A DNA stretch of 64,000 nucleotides, from positions 1-64,000 of the forward strand of contig WHVA01000163.1 in NCBI GenBank assembly GCA_015179125.1, read 5' to 3'. Positions within the stretch are counted from its first letter, which is position 1, and every line of letters starts with the position of its first letter. Below the pieces are notes generated by a model. It saw nothing but the letters and a program-made list of their open reading frames with translations. It was not told the DNA's origin and made no database searches. Shown one piece after another: positions 23,871 to 34,601 of the stretch. The stretch comes from Gautieria morchelliformis (Eukaryota; Basidiomycota; Agaricomycetes; Gomphales; Gomphaceae). Made by a program: the position numbers and the translations under genes.

Positions 23871-25100
23871 TCAGAACAATAGCTTCGCTTCATGCTCGAG
23901 CGTTTCCGAGTCATCCTGCCTTGCAGCACTCAGCCCGCTCAACCAAAAAGGCCGAGGACAGATGCCTTTGCCTTCGACAGTGCCTTTGATAAGCGTGACC
24001 GCCAACGCACCCTTACCCAGGTTTCGAGATATACAAACTTCATACCACCGCCGTTTGGAAGGCTGCGCATCATCCGTAGTAATTACGCCATCTGGTGCTT
24101 CGTTTCTGCCATTGGCATCGGCCGCTTTCAGCTCCCTCAATGTCTCGAGAACATCCTTATACGCCTCTTTGAAAGCTGTAACGTTTTGAATCTGATCACC
24201 CCCCTCGGAAGGGATGATCCAGCGATCAACTGTGTGCAAGGGTTGTTTATCACACTCAGTGAGGGTTGGGGTAACCTTCCACAAAGTCAAGGTAGTGACG
24301 GGGACTTGGTCAACCATTGCGAGCAGATCATCTCCAGTTATAAAAGCACTGGTGTTGCCGAATATGAGGTAATCATCGAAATCGTTTGACCTAACTTCGG
24401 GATCGCGCTGCAATGGTTGATCATGAGATTTCTCCTCATTCAGGGCATCATCTTCCTCGGTGGATGGTTCATCTTCACTGAGGCGATCCTTCTGCGGGCA
24501 TTGTTCGGGATCGCGCTGCAATGGTTGATCATGAGATTTCTCCTCATTCAGGGCATCACCTTCCTCAGTCGATGGATTATCTTCACTGAGGCGATCCTTC
24601 TGCGGGCATTGTTCGGGATCGCGCTGCAATGCTTTATCATGAGATTTCTCCTCATTCAGGGCATCACCTTCCTCGGTCGATGGATCATCTTCACTGAGGG
24701 GATCCTTCTGCGGGCATTCCTCCACAACTTCAGCAACTTTAATACGGCGATGACTACGTCTGGGAGATGGACTGCCGAGCGGAACTACCGTCGCCAATGC
24801 TTTGGGAGAAGCGGTGGCGGTTTTTGATCTTTTCGCAACTGTAAGCGGGGTCTCAGAAGCTTCAGGGTCGGATTTGCGCTTAAGAGGAGTAGCCCAGCCG
24901 GAAGCTACGGAGGCATGAGGGTCATCGCCATGGTTCTTTCGAGTGGAATGACAGTACTGACCAGAGCATGCTTGCAGACGCTGAATCAACTCCTCCTTCT
25001 TTCCTCCGGGCATAACCCCTAGATCCTTTGCCATCGAGCGCAGGGTCTCTGCTTTGAGCTTGTTCACTGGGAATAAAAGAGTACTTTCGTCGGTGGACAT
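23871..25100 (-). CDS. SAP-domain protein with three 36-residue acidic repeats
   Basis: A single uninterrupted 409-codon frame. Residues about 13-47 form a SAP motif (LKAETLRSMAKDLGVMPGGK then KEELIQRLQ), a helix-extended-helix fold that binds A/T-rich DNA or scaffold regions, so a nuclear role is likely. A basic segment with KRKSD and KRSK could be a nuclear localisation signal. Three 36-residue tandem repeats follow, each with CPQKD, LSED, PSTEE, DALNEEKSHD and LQRDPE, highly acidic and probably disordered. The C-terminal 170 residues (FDDYLIFGNTSAFITGDDLL to the end) form a separate folded-looking domain that I do not recognise. Start chosen at 25100, directly before the SAP motif. Confidence 0.8.
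   Translation of the reverse strand: MSTDESTLLFPVNKLKAETLRSMAKDLGVMPGGKKEELIQRLQACSGQYCHSTRKNHGDDPHASVASGWATPLKRKSDPEASETPLTVAKRSKTATASPKALATVVPLGSPSPRRSHRRIKVAEVVEECPQKDPLSEDDPSTEEGDALNEEKSHDKALQRDPEQCPQKDRLSEDNPSTEEGDALNEEKSHDQPLQRDPEQCPQKDRLSEDEPSTEEDDALNEEKSHDQPLQRDPEVRSNDFDDYLIFGNTSAFITGDDLLAMVDQVPVTTLTLWKVTPTLTECDKQPLHTVDRWIIPSEGGDQIQNVTAFKEAYKDVLETLRELKAADANGRNEAPDGVITTDDAQPSKRRWYEVCISRNLGKGALAVTLIKGTVEGKGICPRPFWLSGLSAARQDDSETLEHEAKLLF
24401..24724. repeat. 108-bp coding tandem repeat, three copies
   Basis: Units start at 24401, 24509 and 24617, each with gatcgcgctgcaatg. The spacing is exactly 108 bases, so the frame is kept. The units are nearly identical at the DNA level, which implies recent expansion or homogenisation. 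Confidence 0.92.
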
Positions 25101-25202
25101 GTGGGCAGAGTGAAGCTAAAGACAGGGGTGCAATTTACTACTGAACTACTTACGTGTCAATTCACGTGTTTCACGCTAGAGGTAAGTAAGGCTGCTGAAA
25201 AT

Positions 25203-25613
25203 TTATTCAGTGGCATTTTTCTCTACACTACCACTATTTCGCCTTGGTAGGTGGAGACATAAAACCTAAGGGAATATCAGTTTACCTACCCAACATTGTC
25301 AAACAATCAGTATCCTGTGTCAGAGATGATATATATAGCATGTAAGGACACGAAGATATATAGGTCCAACCAATGTTTGCCGCAGCGATCTGTTATCTCG
25401 TCTGCGAAGCAAACAATCTCAGTCAACAATTAAATTTCCAACCTTGACTATCATAAGCTAGTGGGGATACTTATAAGAGCCACGTGACAAGTACTTGAAA
25501 TGTCATATTGACCTGGTGCAACTTCGACGATATCGGCTCCGACAATCGTGAGACCATCTAAACTTGAAGGATTTTCTTTATCTCCCATATGTAACCAATT
25601 GGAAGACAACTCG
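25203..25613. repeat. Segmental duplication, left copy (ureohydrolase 3' end)
   Basis: It matches 27568-28056 in the same orientation at roughly 85-90% by eye, with several indels. Shared blocks include tattcagtggcatttttctc, gccgcagcgatctg, atacttataagagccacgtg and cttcgacgatatcggctccg. On the minus strand it includes the ureohydrolase exon reading EIKKIL, then a diverged GADIVEVAPG. It lacks the insert that provides the stop codon in the right copy. Upstream of the matched zone (25614-25640) a TPCNQP-like text may be the decayed GTPEP motif missing from the main gene. Confidence 0.85.
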
Positions 25614-26701
25614 TTGAAATTCCTCGGCTGGTTGCAAGGTGTATTAGCCGGGGGAAAGGCCCCAAATCAGAAAACTCGCCGATTTCCCCGACAGTATTCA
25701 AAACACCTAGTACAGTGCTTTCAGTATGAACCACGGCATGTTGTTGCAAGTGACCATGGATGCAATCATCCTGGTCCTTCTGAGCAATGATCGTCTGGAT
25801 GTAGTCAACCCGGAGGTCAGATATATCTATCAAGTTGTTGTATGTCATAGATGTAACCTCGAGAATATTAGAGAGGATGGACAACATCGCTTTTTCGTAA
25901 GGGTTGACCTAGAATCAAGAAACCCATATACATGATCCGGGAGACGGCCGAATGTTAAGCCATACCCCTTGTATCACATCCACAACCCCGGTATACGCCT
26001 TGACAGTGGCCAGGAGGGTACCCCAAGCCGTTGTTGGATTGATAATATTGGTGGTCGAAGTTGCGCAGTTACCAGGACGCTTGCCGAACCATCCGACATT
26101 GGGACGATGGATTAAGTCTGTTGTCGATCGCCATGAGTCAGTATAGAAAGGACAGCGCAAAACGGAAGAGGCTTTCCTGCAACTTTGACCGCACTTGTTG
26201 TCGGAGCAATACTTCAGGGTGGGGAGTCAAGGACTGCCTTAGTAGAGATGTGATCGTGGAGGCAGGCGGGAAAAGACGACAACGGAGGCGCATGGCCTTA
26301 TTAGCGTCCATCGTGACTATGACGCGATGTAGTCACGTGGCAGTCCCAGGACAAGGCTCCACCGCGGCTGCAATGCACCAAAAAGTGAACTCCGTCCAAA
26401 ATTCGTCAGGCACCTCCGTGTCGGAGCCGTAGTCGCCCACAACATCTACATACATCAGCGCAAGGAAGGGACCAGGATTGCACCCACGGAGGTACGCCAC
26501 GGCATGCGTCGCATCCCTTTCTATCCCGCGACCTCCCTTACCCCGCCGTGGGTCTACCCCAGAGACTCCTCTAAATCCTGTCAAGCCTCGAGATTGTCCA
26601 CGGCCATCCACTCCCGAATCATCCAGTTCCAATTCGCCTTCGCGCCAGCGTGTCCCTCTATGACCCCGCAAGACCGCTGTCTGTACGGGCATCACCATCA
26701 G
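25614..26701. other. No gene recognised
   Basis: Open frames up to about 120 codons exist on both strands but none has a recognisable motif or splice-supported extension. Probably decayed sequence between two duplication events. Confidence 0.4.
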
Positions 26702-26761
26702 AGCTTACGCGGCCTTTATCCTAGCTTCCAGCTGGAAGCTCGGATAAAAGCAGCGTAAGCT
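26702..26761. repeat. 60-bp near-perfect palindrome
   Basis: Arms 26702-26731 and 26732-26761 are complementary apart from a few mismatches. The 18-base centre agcttccagctggaagct is perfect and the outer ends agcttacgc / gcgtaagct match. It could form a strong hairpin or be a decayed fold-back element. It lies in an otherwise unassigned region. Confidence 0.85.
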
Positions 26762-26929
26762 ATCACCACGGGTGACGAGAAGAAATGCATCCACGTCCAC
26801 GTCAAGAAACCCAACAGCTGCATTGACTTTTTGGAAGGTCAGAGCTTTCCGTCTTAAGTCGTTACCCCGGATGTATCTTGTGTTGCAGAGGTATTCGTGG
26901 TCGGTATTCACGACGTTGGGTACGCATCG

Positions 26930-27120
26930 CCCCAGATTGCACACCGTCATTCACACGCTTGCCTCTCAGCCATGTCCACCTGTTCTCCTCCGTACCTCAC
27001 CTGTATGGCGTCCGCGCCGTCGTGCTTTCGTCGAAATACCTCGTCTCGGCTAGTATTGACAAAGCCCTCGTGTACTGGGCATGGCGCACCGGCACAAGGA
27101 TCCTGCGGTAGGGACAGCAG
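26930..27120 (+). pseudogene. WD40-like relic (possible F-box/WD40 gene)
   Basis: One frame reads [20 protein letters not shown] then [20 protein letters not shown] and TRILR, with the [15 protein letters not shown] spacing of a WD40 repeat from F-box/WD40 proteins. The similarity ends abruptly on both sides. Only one repeat is visible, so this is a fragment at best. Confidence 0.4.
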
Positions 27121-27567
27121 GCACTAAGAGTTTGTCGTCTTTCTGGACTTGAAATGTCGACGAGTGAGGGGATGGACAGACGTTGGCGTGTAGATAATTG
27201 TAGAGGCCGTTTATCATTTTCTTACCTCGCTCGATGTGGCTCAACGTGAGTCTGAATGATCTGGGATCAGTTAGGCCAGGGAGGTGACGACAGGTGGAAG
27301 TCGTATGGGAGACGGATGCCATTGAAATGAGCGCCTGGCACGAAGGAAGAGGAAGAGTTGCCATACTGACTCGCCAGCCCATCCCGATCAGCGCGTTAGC
27401 GACAGTACAAAGTGCGGTTCATCGATTAGCTTCCATCTCCGAAACCACGACACGTTCCCCATGACCCGACGCGTTGACAAGAGCCTCCGGCCTCTGCTAA
27501 GTATGCTGACGCTTATTAAGAAAGGCACTAGGTTAAGTTAACCTTGGTTCCATAGCAGGTCCACGAA

Positions 27568-28056
27568 TATATTCAGTGGCATTTTTCTCTGCACTACCAC
27601 TATTTCACCTTGGTAGGTGGAGACATAAAACCTAAGGGAATGTGACAAATATCAGCTTACCTACCCAACATTGTCAATCGATCAGTATCCCAGTGTCAGA
27701 GATGTCAGAGATGATATATATAAGTAGCATGTAAGGACATGAAGATAGGTTCTTAAAAGACTGCTGGATTTTTGGCCATCAGCGACAAAAAGTACCAACC
27801 AATGTTTGCCGCAGCGATCTGTGTTATCTCGCCTGCCAAGCAATCAATCTCAGTCAATAATTAAATCTCCCATGGAGTTTCAGTAACCTTGATTATCATA
27901 AGCTGGTGGGGATACTTATAAGAGCCACGTGACAAGAACTTGAAATGTCATACAGACCTGGTGCAACTTCGACGATATCGGCTCCGACAATCTTGAGACC
28001 ATCTAAACCTTCAAGGATTTTCTTTATCTCCTATATGTAACCAATTGTAAGACAAC
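27568..28056. repeat. Segmental duplication, right copy (ureohydrolase 3' end)
   Basis: The partner of 25203-25613. It contains the last ureohydrolase exons and 3' flank. An extra segment of about 45 bases near 27748-27792, absent from the left copy, encodes the last residues and stop codon of the present gene model. Confidence 0.85.
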
Positions 28057-29683
28057 TCTCCGCTCTGATGAATGATATATCACCCTTGTCGTAAAGCCCC
28101 CAATTTCAGGCCTAAGCGTGCTTTGGTTAGGGACACAGCAGCTAAGCAAAAGTTCTTACGTTCCCGTGCTAAACGGTTAAAATTAGTGCTGATGTACGAT
28201 AGTTTGGGATAGGAGACTAACGCGGGTGCCATGCTAGGATCTATGACATCAATATCGAACGAGACTGAAGGACATATGTCAGTCTACAAATTGCGAGGAT
28301 CAAATGACTTACGGTAGACAGGATTTCTCCCAACAGTGTCTCTGATCTTCTTAACAATACCTTCGTACCCAATATCCTCAATTTCATCCGCGTGCGAAAT
28401 GGTAAAGCCCATGTCCCGGTCATCTTTGTAGTCCTGCCAGGATCCAATGAGCGTGCGGATGCCAATATGCTATTAGGAGCGAATGAGCAAAAAACGCTAC
28501 CAGCGACAAGTGTCTCACAATGTTAGAGTCGTTGGTCATGAGCCCCTCCTGATACGCGTACCAGAAGTAAGACCCGTGCGTTACTGGAATCTCTTCGTCG
28601 GGAAGCCAGGGTCCGCCCTCCTGAAAATCATAAGTAGTATATAAAGTCGGACACAAACCATCTGACCTGTCTTTGCGGTTTCCAAGTGTCTAGCCGAAAA
28701 TTAGCTTCATAAACCCCAGAATCTCAGGCTTCACGGCCCACCTAGATGACTGTCAAAATGTACCACACTGGAACAAATGTGAGGAGGATCTCCAATTTAA
28801 GACAATACGGAGCTACATGCCTGACAGGACCGTACGTTTCGGCCACACCACGAAGCAAGGGTAGCGTAATCGTGTGGTCGCCACCCTAAATACAATTGAA
28901 CAAATGATGATTTAGTAGGGAAACCTAATCGAGAGACTGGATGTTTGTACAAGCGTTAGGACCCGTGGATGGAACTTCCCATCTTTGGCCAAGCTCTTTC
29001 CCTTGAATGTATGTGCCGATTCCTTCGATAAGATTTCTTTATGAGCAATTTCGAGTTGTCGAAGCGCCACTGTGTTATCAACATAGACCATGGCTAGATG
29101 GAATAACAGTTCACATCTAAGCCGGTAATTAAACCATAAATGAAACTAGGTGAGTATACTGACGGACGTCTCCACAATCTACCACATCGATGTAATCAGT
29201 CGGCCGCACACGCATCGGAACGTTGATTAGGTTGACGTCAAGGCGTCTGGATCCCTGGCGGATACCATTGGGCCCAAATCGAGTCCTATACACAACTCTG
29301 TAAACGAATCGCGGAACTTTACCAGTACACACCCTGGACGATAGCTGGTAGCGGTGTCAAAGGGTGCACCTGCTCAATATCTTCATTAACAGCGAATCCT
29401 GGTCGATTGCGGTGTTAACCATGCCTAGAATTGCCACGTCATATTTCTGGGCTGCATCCACACCGAGGCATCTTAAAGGAGCGGCCGTAGCAAAGGTGGT
29501 GAGGCCATTCCACGAGTATGGATCGGACATAGACAGAGGAGTTGAAAGCAATGACTCCGGCAGGTTCACAGCATCCTCCGATGGTAAGTAATGGTCCAGG
29601 CCGAGTGAGGATTGTGGCTGTCCAACGGATTGTCCCACCAATACAATGGTGGAGGCAACGCCAAGCAAGTGTGGACTGAGCAT
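27753..29683 (-). CDS. Agmatinase/ureohydrolase-family protein, possibly missing a catalytic segment
   Basis: Arginase/agmatinase-type enzymes hydrolyse guanidino compounds to an amine and urea with two Mn ions. The start at 29683 gives a signal-peptide-like N-terminus (MLSPHLLGVASTIVLVG). Motifs in order are KYDVAILGM, FDTATSYRPG and RFGPNGIRQGSRRLDV, then GGDHTITLPLLRGVAETYGP and HFDSHLDTW (Mn ligands). Further on are PVTHGSYFWYAYQEGL, GYEGIVKKIRDTVG, FDIDVIDPSMAPA, EIKKILEGLDGLKIVGADIV, APAYDNQGEITQIAAANI and the stop at 27753. The segment normally between SMAPA and the next helix (TGTPE-GG-TR, holding the guanidino-binding Glu) is not found in the roughly 200 bases between these exons. 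The gene is therefore either inactive or has an exon I could not see. About eight introns. Confidence 0.75.
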
Positions 29684-30193
29684 GGGAAGTGTAGGGTCTG
29701 TCGAGACTCGGAGAGGTCTGCAACTGTTTATTTCCAATCCTAGTCTTTAAGCCGTAGAGCCGCTGGCTTCGTCAACCCCATTAATAGATTGGCGCAGGAC
29801 TCACGTGGCACGCAATCAATTAGTGGTCCCGCAAAGGCCGTGAGGATCAAGCGTCATGTTTATGGGCCGCCGTAGGACACAATTGGTCGCAGTCATGAGT
29901 AGCTTTTCACCGGGGGTAGGTTTTTGTCGTCACCAATAATAAGTATACATACCGGAAAGGGAAAGCCTCCCCACCCCGACGCTTCGAACTCCGACACCCC
30001 CCTCACAGAAACAGTAACATTACACCTCAAGAAGTTTTTAAGCTTTTATTTTGGTATTTTTTTCTACATGTATACAAGGCTTGTGGGTGGTGAGGGCGAT
30101 TTTTTGGGCGCGCTCATCCCACGCGGCATATCAATTCTGCCGCACTCTGCTCTATAATTAGTTCCGCACCCACTCGGATTATGAAACGAGTTA
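29684..30193. other. Intergenic, divergent promoters likely
   Basis: The region lies between the starts of the ureohydrolase (minus) and the NTPase gene (plus). No coding motif and no specific regulatory element was recognised. Confidence 0.4.
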
Positions 30194-33100
30194 ATGGAGT
30201 CAAGCAGCCCGTCAGCACCTGCTAGGAATCCTCTACACAAGTCCCGTCGGGTGGATGCTATCTGTCCCCCACTGGCTGAACCTAAAGATGAAGAAGTTTT
30301 GAATGAAATGAAACATAGGGGGTGGGACGCACTACCGGCCGTTCACATACCCAAACACGTTCTCGTTTTGGTTGTTGAGATGAATGGAGGACATATTGGC
30401 TGGAAAAATGCGTCGAAACATCTCCAAGAAGACCCTCAACTCTTGAAACTGGTTGAAGAGGCATGGAAGAAGCAAGCATTTTCTGTAATACGAGACTATG
30501 GTGAGTGATTTATGGCACTCATAGTGGGAATGGGTTGAGGTTTGTCTATTGGATTGCCTATTAGAATCGCTTCAGCGATATATTCCCAAGGAGGGATTGA
30601 GTGACACCACAGGGTATGCTTCTCCTCCGGCCTGGTTTGGGCGGCACTGAGTTGGTTGTAGGGCTGATAATCAAGCTGGAATCTTGGAGTCTTACAAAGA
30701 CTCACTGAAGGGTATGAGGATGCCATCATTTTGTTATTGTATGTTAAAAGGAGCGACAGAACTTACGGTGGCGTACCAGACGCCTTTCTTGGGGGATGCC
30801 CCCATATTTTTCTATAAAAGGCTGCTAAGTGCTGAAGCCAGCGTCAAGATGACGACGAGTATGCTATATGCGAAAGTGATGCCGGTGGTGCAAAGTTCGG
30901 GAACAGGAAAGTCCCGGATGCTGACAGAGGTGAGTGTAGGAGGTAATACTCATATTGGACTCGGAAGCTGATGGGGGTTTTGTGAGCTTGGAAAAATGGT
31001 GTTTACTCTTCCAGTATGCCTTCGGGCTCCGTCGGATACGGGCTACCCCCCTTCGGACAAGGCCGTGTACGAGTATTTCACTGAACTGGGATACAATGTG
31101 AACCACGATTTGGACATGAAAGCTCACATTTATCTGGCGTCGTTCATTGCTGCGGCAAATCAAGAAATGCTGAGAGTGCTGGAGACTGCTCAGGGGAAGA
31201 GCAAGCTGGATGCTAGAGGATTGCTCAATTATTGGCACGAGCGGATGGAGGGTGGGCGAGAACCTGGATTTCGAAGTAAATTCTTTGATGAGGTAGTTGG
31301 TAAAGCAAGAGCGATGACTCAAGAAGTATATGATGAATATGCAGAGAAAATTGTGAGTGGATCATGCTTCTATCGTTGACGGGGAACTGATGGGATTTGC
31401 AGAAGGACAAATTGAATATTTGGAACATAAAGGAGGAGAATCTGACAAGGGACGCGGGTGGGCAAATTATATTCAAAACGGCGGAATTAAGAACGGAGGA
31501 AGAGAGAGAGGAGAAATATTGTCCAGCATCGGGCGCTCAAGGAGTTCGCAAGCTTGGTTTACAAGATTCACGCTTCAAAAGCGACGCTAACCGAATTTAT
31601 TTCGAGGCAGGAACTGGGAGATGGGAAAGGAGGGGTTTGTGTGATTTATTTCGATGAAGCACATAGGCTAGGCAAGTCTTATTGGATCCTGGTGAGACTG
31701 ATAGGGATGCAGGCGGAGCGACTGCCAATGTGGTATGTCTTCATGGGGACAAGAACAGGATTTCGATTGTTTACTCCGGCTCCGACGGACAGTGAGTATC
31801 AATGACATGTGTATAGGGTATATAACTGATAGAAAAGTAGCGGCCTCACTGCGGCTCAAAGAGGAGCTGGCGCACCTGTTGATTCCGCACATTGGTATGG
31901 GGTTTGATCAGGGAATGGTTCACGGGCAGGGGGGAACGGAGAGAGTCACGATGGGGGAGCTTTGGGGACTTGAGCATATTTGCCGATATGGACGACCATT
32001 GTGAGGCTGACTTGATTGATTTGGGGAGGAGATGACTGATGTGGGGATTAGATGGATGGCGCAATACGAGAGCCGGAAGCAGTTGTCGATCTTGGAACAG
32101 TCAGAGATGAAGACGAAGCGGAGAGAACAGTCAGAGGAGACGGAGCGGATGGATTCTCTGGTGTCCTCGGCAGGGCTGAAGCTGACGGGCGGGGAAGGAT
32201 TTGTCATGGACGCAAATGACCATGTTTTGGCAGTGGTGTCTCAGCGTATCTGTCTTGATCCGGTGCTGAACAACGCAGAGGGGATCAACTTAGCGGATCG
32301 AGGGGTAGCGCACCACATGCGGATTCTGACGGGGTACTCAAGGACGGATCCGACATTTTATACGGCGTCGCCTTCGGAACCGATGCTGGCACTGGCGGCA
32401 TTCAAGATCATGTATGACAAGGATGAACATGTGAAAGGGATTTTGACGACACTGGCTAAGCAGCTGTGTAGTGGTGGACTGATTGAAAAGGGCCTTGTAG
32501 GGGAACTTTGTTCTCGGATACTATTGGTGCTTGCGCGGGATGCGGTGGTGCGTGAGAAGAGGTGGAGCTGGCATGAGGCAGCTCGACCGGTGGGATTGTT
32601 GGAGATGCTTGAACAACTACTCGGGCGTGATTGGGGTGGGAAGGATCAAGGAAGGTTTGAAGAAGAATTTGGTGATGCGTCGGTGAACTTCACTCACTGG
32701 ATTAAGACGCGTGGGGCTCTTCCAGTGAAACCTGATGTGTGAGTTGTGTCTTTGGACTTGATTTTGAGATGGGTTGATTGACTGAGTGACAGGAAGCTGC
32801 TGGCGAACTTGTGGGCGCGTGGGGCCGCGCTGCAGTGCAGTTTCAATCAGGTATCTATTGATCATCTGATCGTGTGTTACCATGGGAGGACGGGAAGCTC
32901 GGCCGTGTTTGAGCCAGCCCTGCTTAGCGGTGTGGTGGTGCAAGTGAAAAATCAGAAAGAGGGAGATGGGTCGATAGAGCGGGAGATACGACCGATGGGG
33001 CTGCCGCCAGATGGGACGCCGCCTCGAGCTTACCTTTCATTGGTGCTAGAACTGGGAACGGACCGTGTGCACTCGTCGACGAAAACGGGACTGAAGGTGA

Positions 33101-33501
33101 CGTTGGGGACGGGGAGTGTTGAAGATTACAGGGTGCTGGCGGAGGAATTGAGGGAGAAGGAGCAGATGTTAGAGGAGATGGGTAAGGAAGAGCGGAAGTC
33201 GTTGGAGGGGAAGAAGAAAATGAAGCAACTACAGGAGGAGATAAAGGAGAAAGAGATGGCGAAGGTGGGATTCAAGCGATATACGATCTCAATCCGGGGG
33301 ACTTCTGAGTACGGACTGCTGAACAAACTTCAAATTAAGCAAATATTCGAGCAGTTGCTGGGGCTGACGAGAGGAGAGAGAAAGGAAATCGGGGATGAAC
33401 TGGTTGAAGAGATGCAGCCTCTTGAGCAATTTGAAAGTAGATATACAGATTGGATGAGGAGTTATGTGGGAGCGGAGAGCGACGGGATGGATGTTGATTA
33501 G
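30194..33501 (+). CDS. Large P-loop NTPase with C-terminal nuclease-like domain, uncharacterised fungal family
   Basis: A multi-exon gene of a family I recognise as recurrent in Agaricomycetes but without an assigned function. Exon 1 (MESSSPSAPARNPL...) carries a basic-to-acidic N-terminus. After two introns comes a Walker A-like loop, VVQSSGTGKSRML, where the first motif residue is Gln. Then follow VFTLPVCLRAPSDTGYPPSD, a Walker B strand VCVIYFDEAHRL and a sensor-like MWYVFMGTRTGF. Helical regions follow (HMRILTGYSRTDPTFY, GLEHICRYGRPL). The last part has IDHLIVCYH, FEPALLSGVVVQVKNQK and a charged coiled coil to GMDVD. The hydrophobic strand ending Q-V-K resembles the E/Q-x-K strand of PD-(D/E)xK nucleases and of Crinkler-type NTPase-nuclease proteins; this is inference. 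A (GA)n tract near 31500-31520 shifts frame by one between EEREE and HRALKEFA. Confidence 0.7.
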
Positions 33502-34601
33502 ATCAAGGGTTGGAGATTGGGTGTAGGTGTAGAGTATATAGGGTGTTTGGAAAGATGAAGTGTAAGTCATATAATGTTACGGTGATTTTGGGCGGAGAAG
33601 ACTTGACGAAGGGGGAATAGTTTGGAGCTAAGTGAATCAAGACCAACACGACGAAGGCGTAAGCGAAACGAGGAGGTACGATCCCCGGGATGTCAGACGT
33701 CGCAGGTGCCCAAGCACACAGATCAGATGCTTGGACCAGCTGAGGATAATGTTGTTCGTGGATGTAAACAAAGGCATCCGAGTCCTTCTATGCTGCCCCT
33801 CATTTTACACAGGATCAACACCACTTCGAACAGGGAAATCAACCGACATTTGCTCATGCATCTTCGCCTCAGGATATCTTCAGACTTTGCAGTGAACCGA
33901 GGTGACCTGCGATCTTCCTTTGAAGGATAAGCCATTCTGTAAGAGGGCGAATAAATATGCGACAAGTATTACTTTTGCGAGCAAGGTAAGCTTATGGCAA
34001 ATGTTCGTGTACGAATGACATACATTTTTTGTGCTTGGGGTGTTGGCGTAACTCCCATCCTGGGTGCTGTAGACCCATGACGTTTGGTGTCATGTGTGCA
34101 GTTATCGCGGAGGTAATAGACACTAACAATAATGCGATTAATCAACGCGAGACAGTGAGATGAATTAGCAGTTACCACTTCGCAGGAGCCAAAATGATGC
34201 TCCAGACAGAGTGGTGTATACCATCTGGACCAGGACGACTGCATGCGTCGTCAGTGGTGACTTATATATATATTCATGAGTAGCAGTATATAATTATGGC
34301 AAGGCGTCATGCCAGTGGCAGGTTTCAGCGCGGACCTCGTGCATCCAAATTTGTTGTGGAGTGCATACGCGCGATGCAGGGTGCTAGATATATTCGAGAC
34401 AACATAATAACACAATCGTCCAGATATACCAACACCAAACCAGAGCGGGGTAATGAATAGTTTTGTACTTACAGCTCACTGAGTCACTAAGTCTATAAAC
34501 CAAGAGACTGTGGCTCAGAGGGTGCCATGATGCGTTGATGACTGATGTGGAGGCAATGAGTATGTAAGCTCGTACCTCGCTTAAACTTCGAATTGAGCCT
34601 C
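33502..34601. other. No gene seen; contains a dispersed repeat
   Basis: Intergenic. A block of about 54 bases at 33741-33795 (aggataatgttgttcgtgga then tgtaaacaaaggcatc) recurs at 49371-49424 with few changes. No other feature is supported. Confidence 0.5.
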
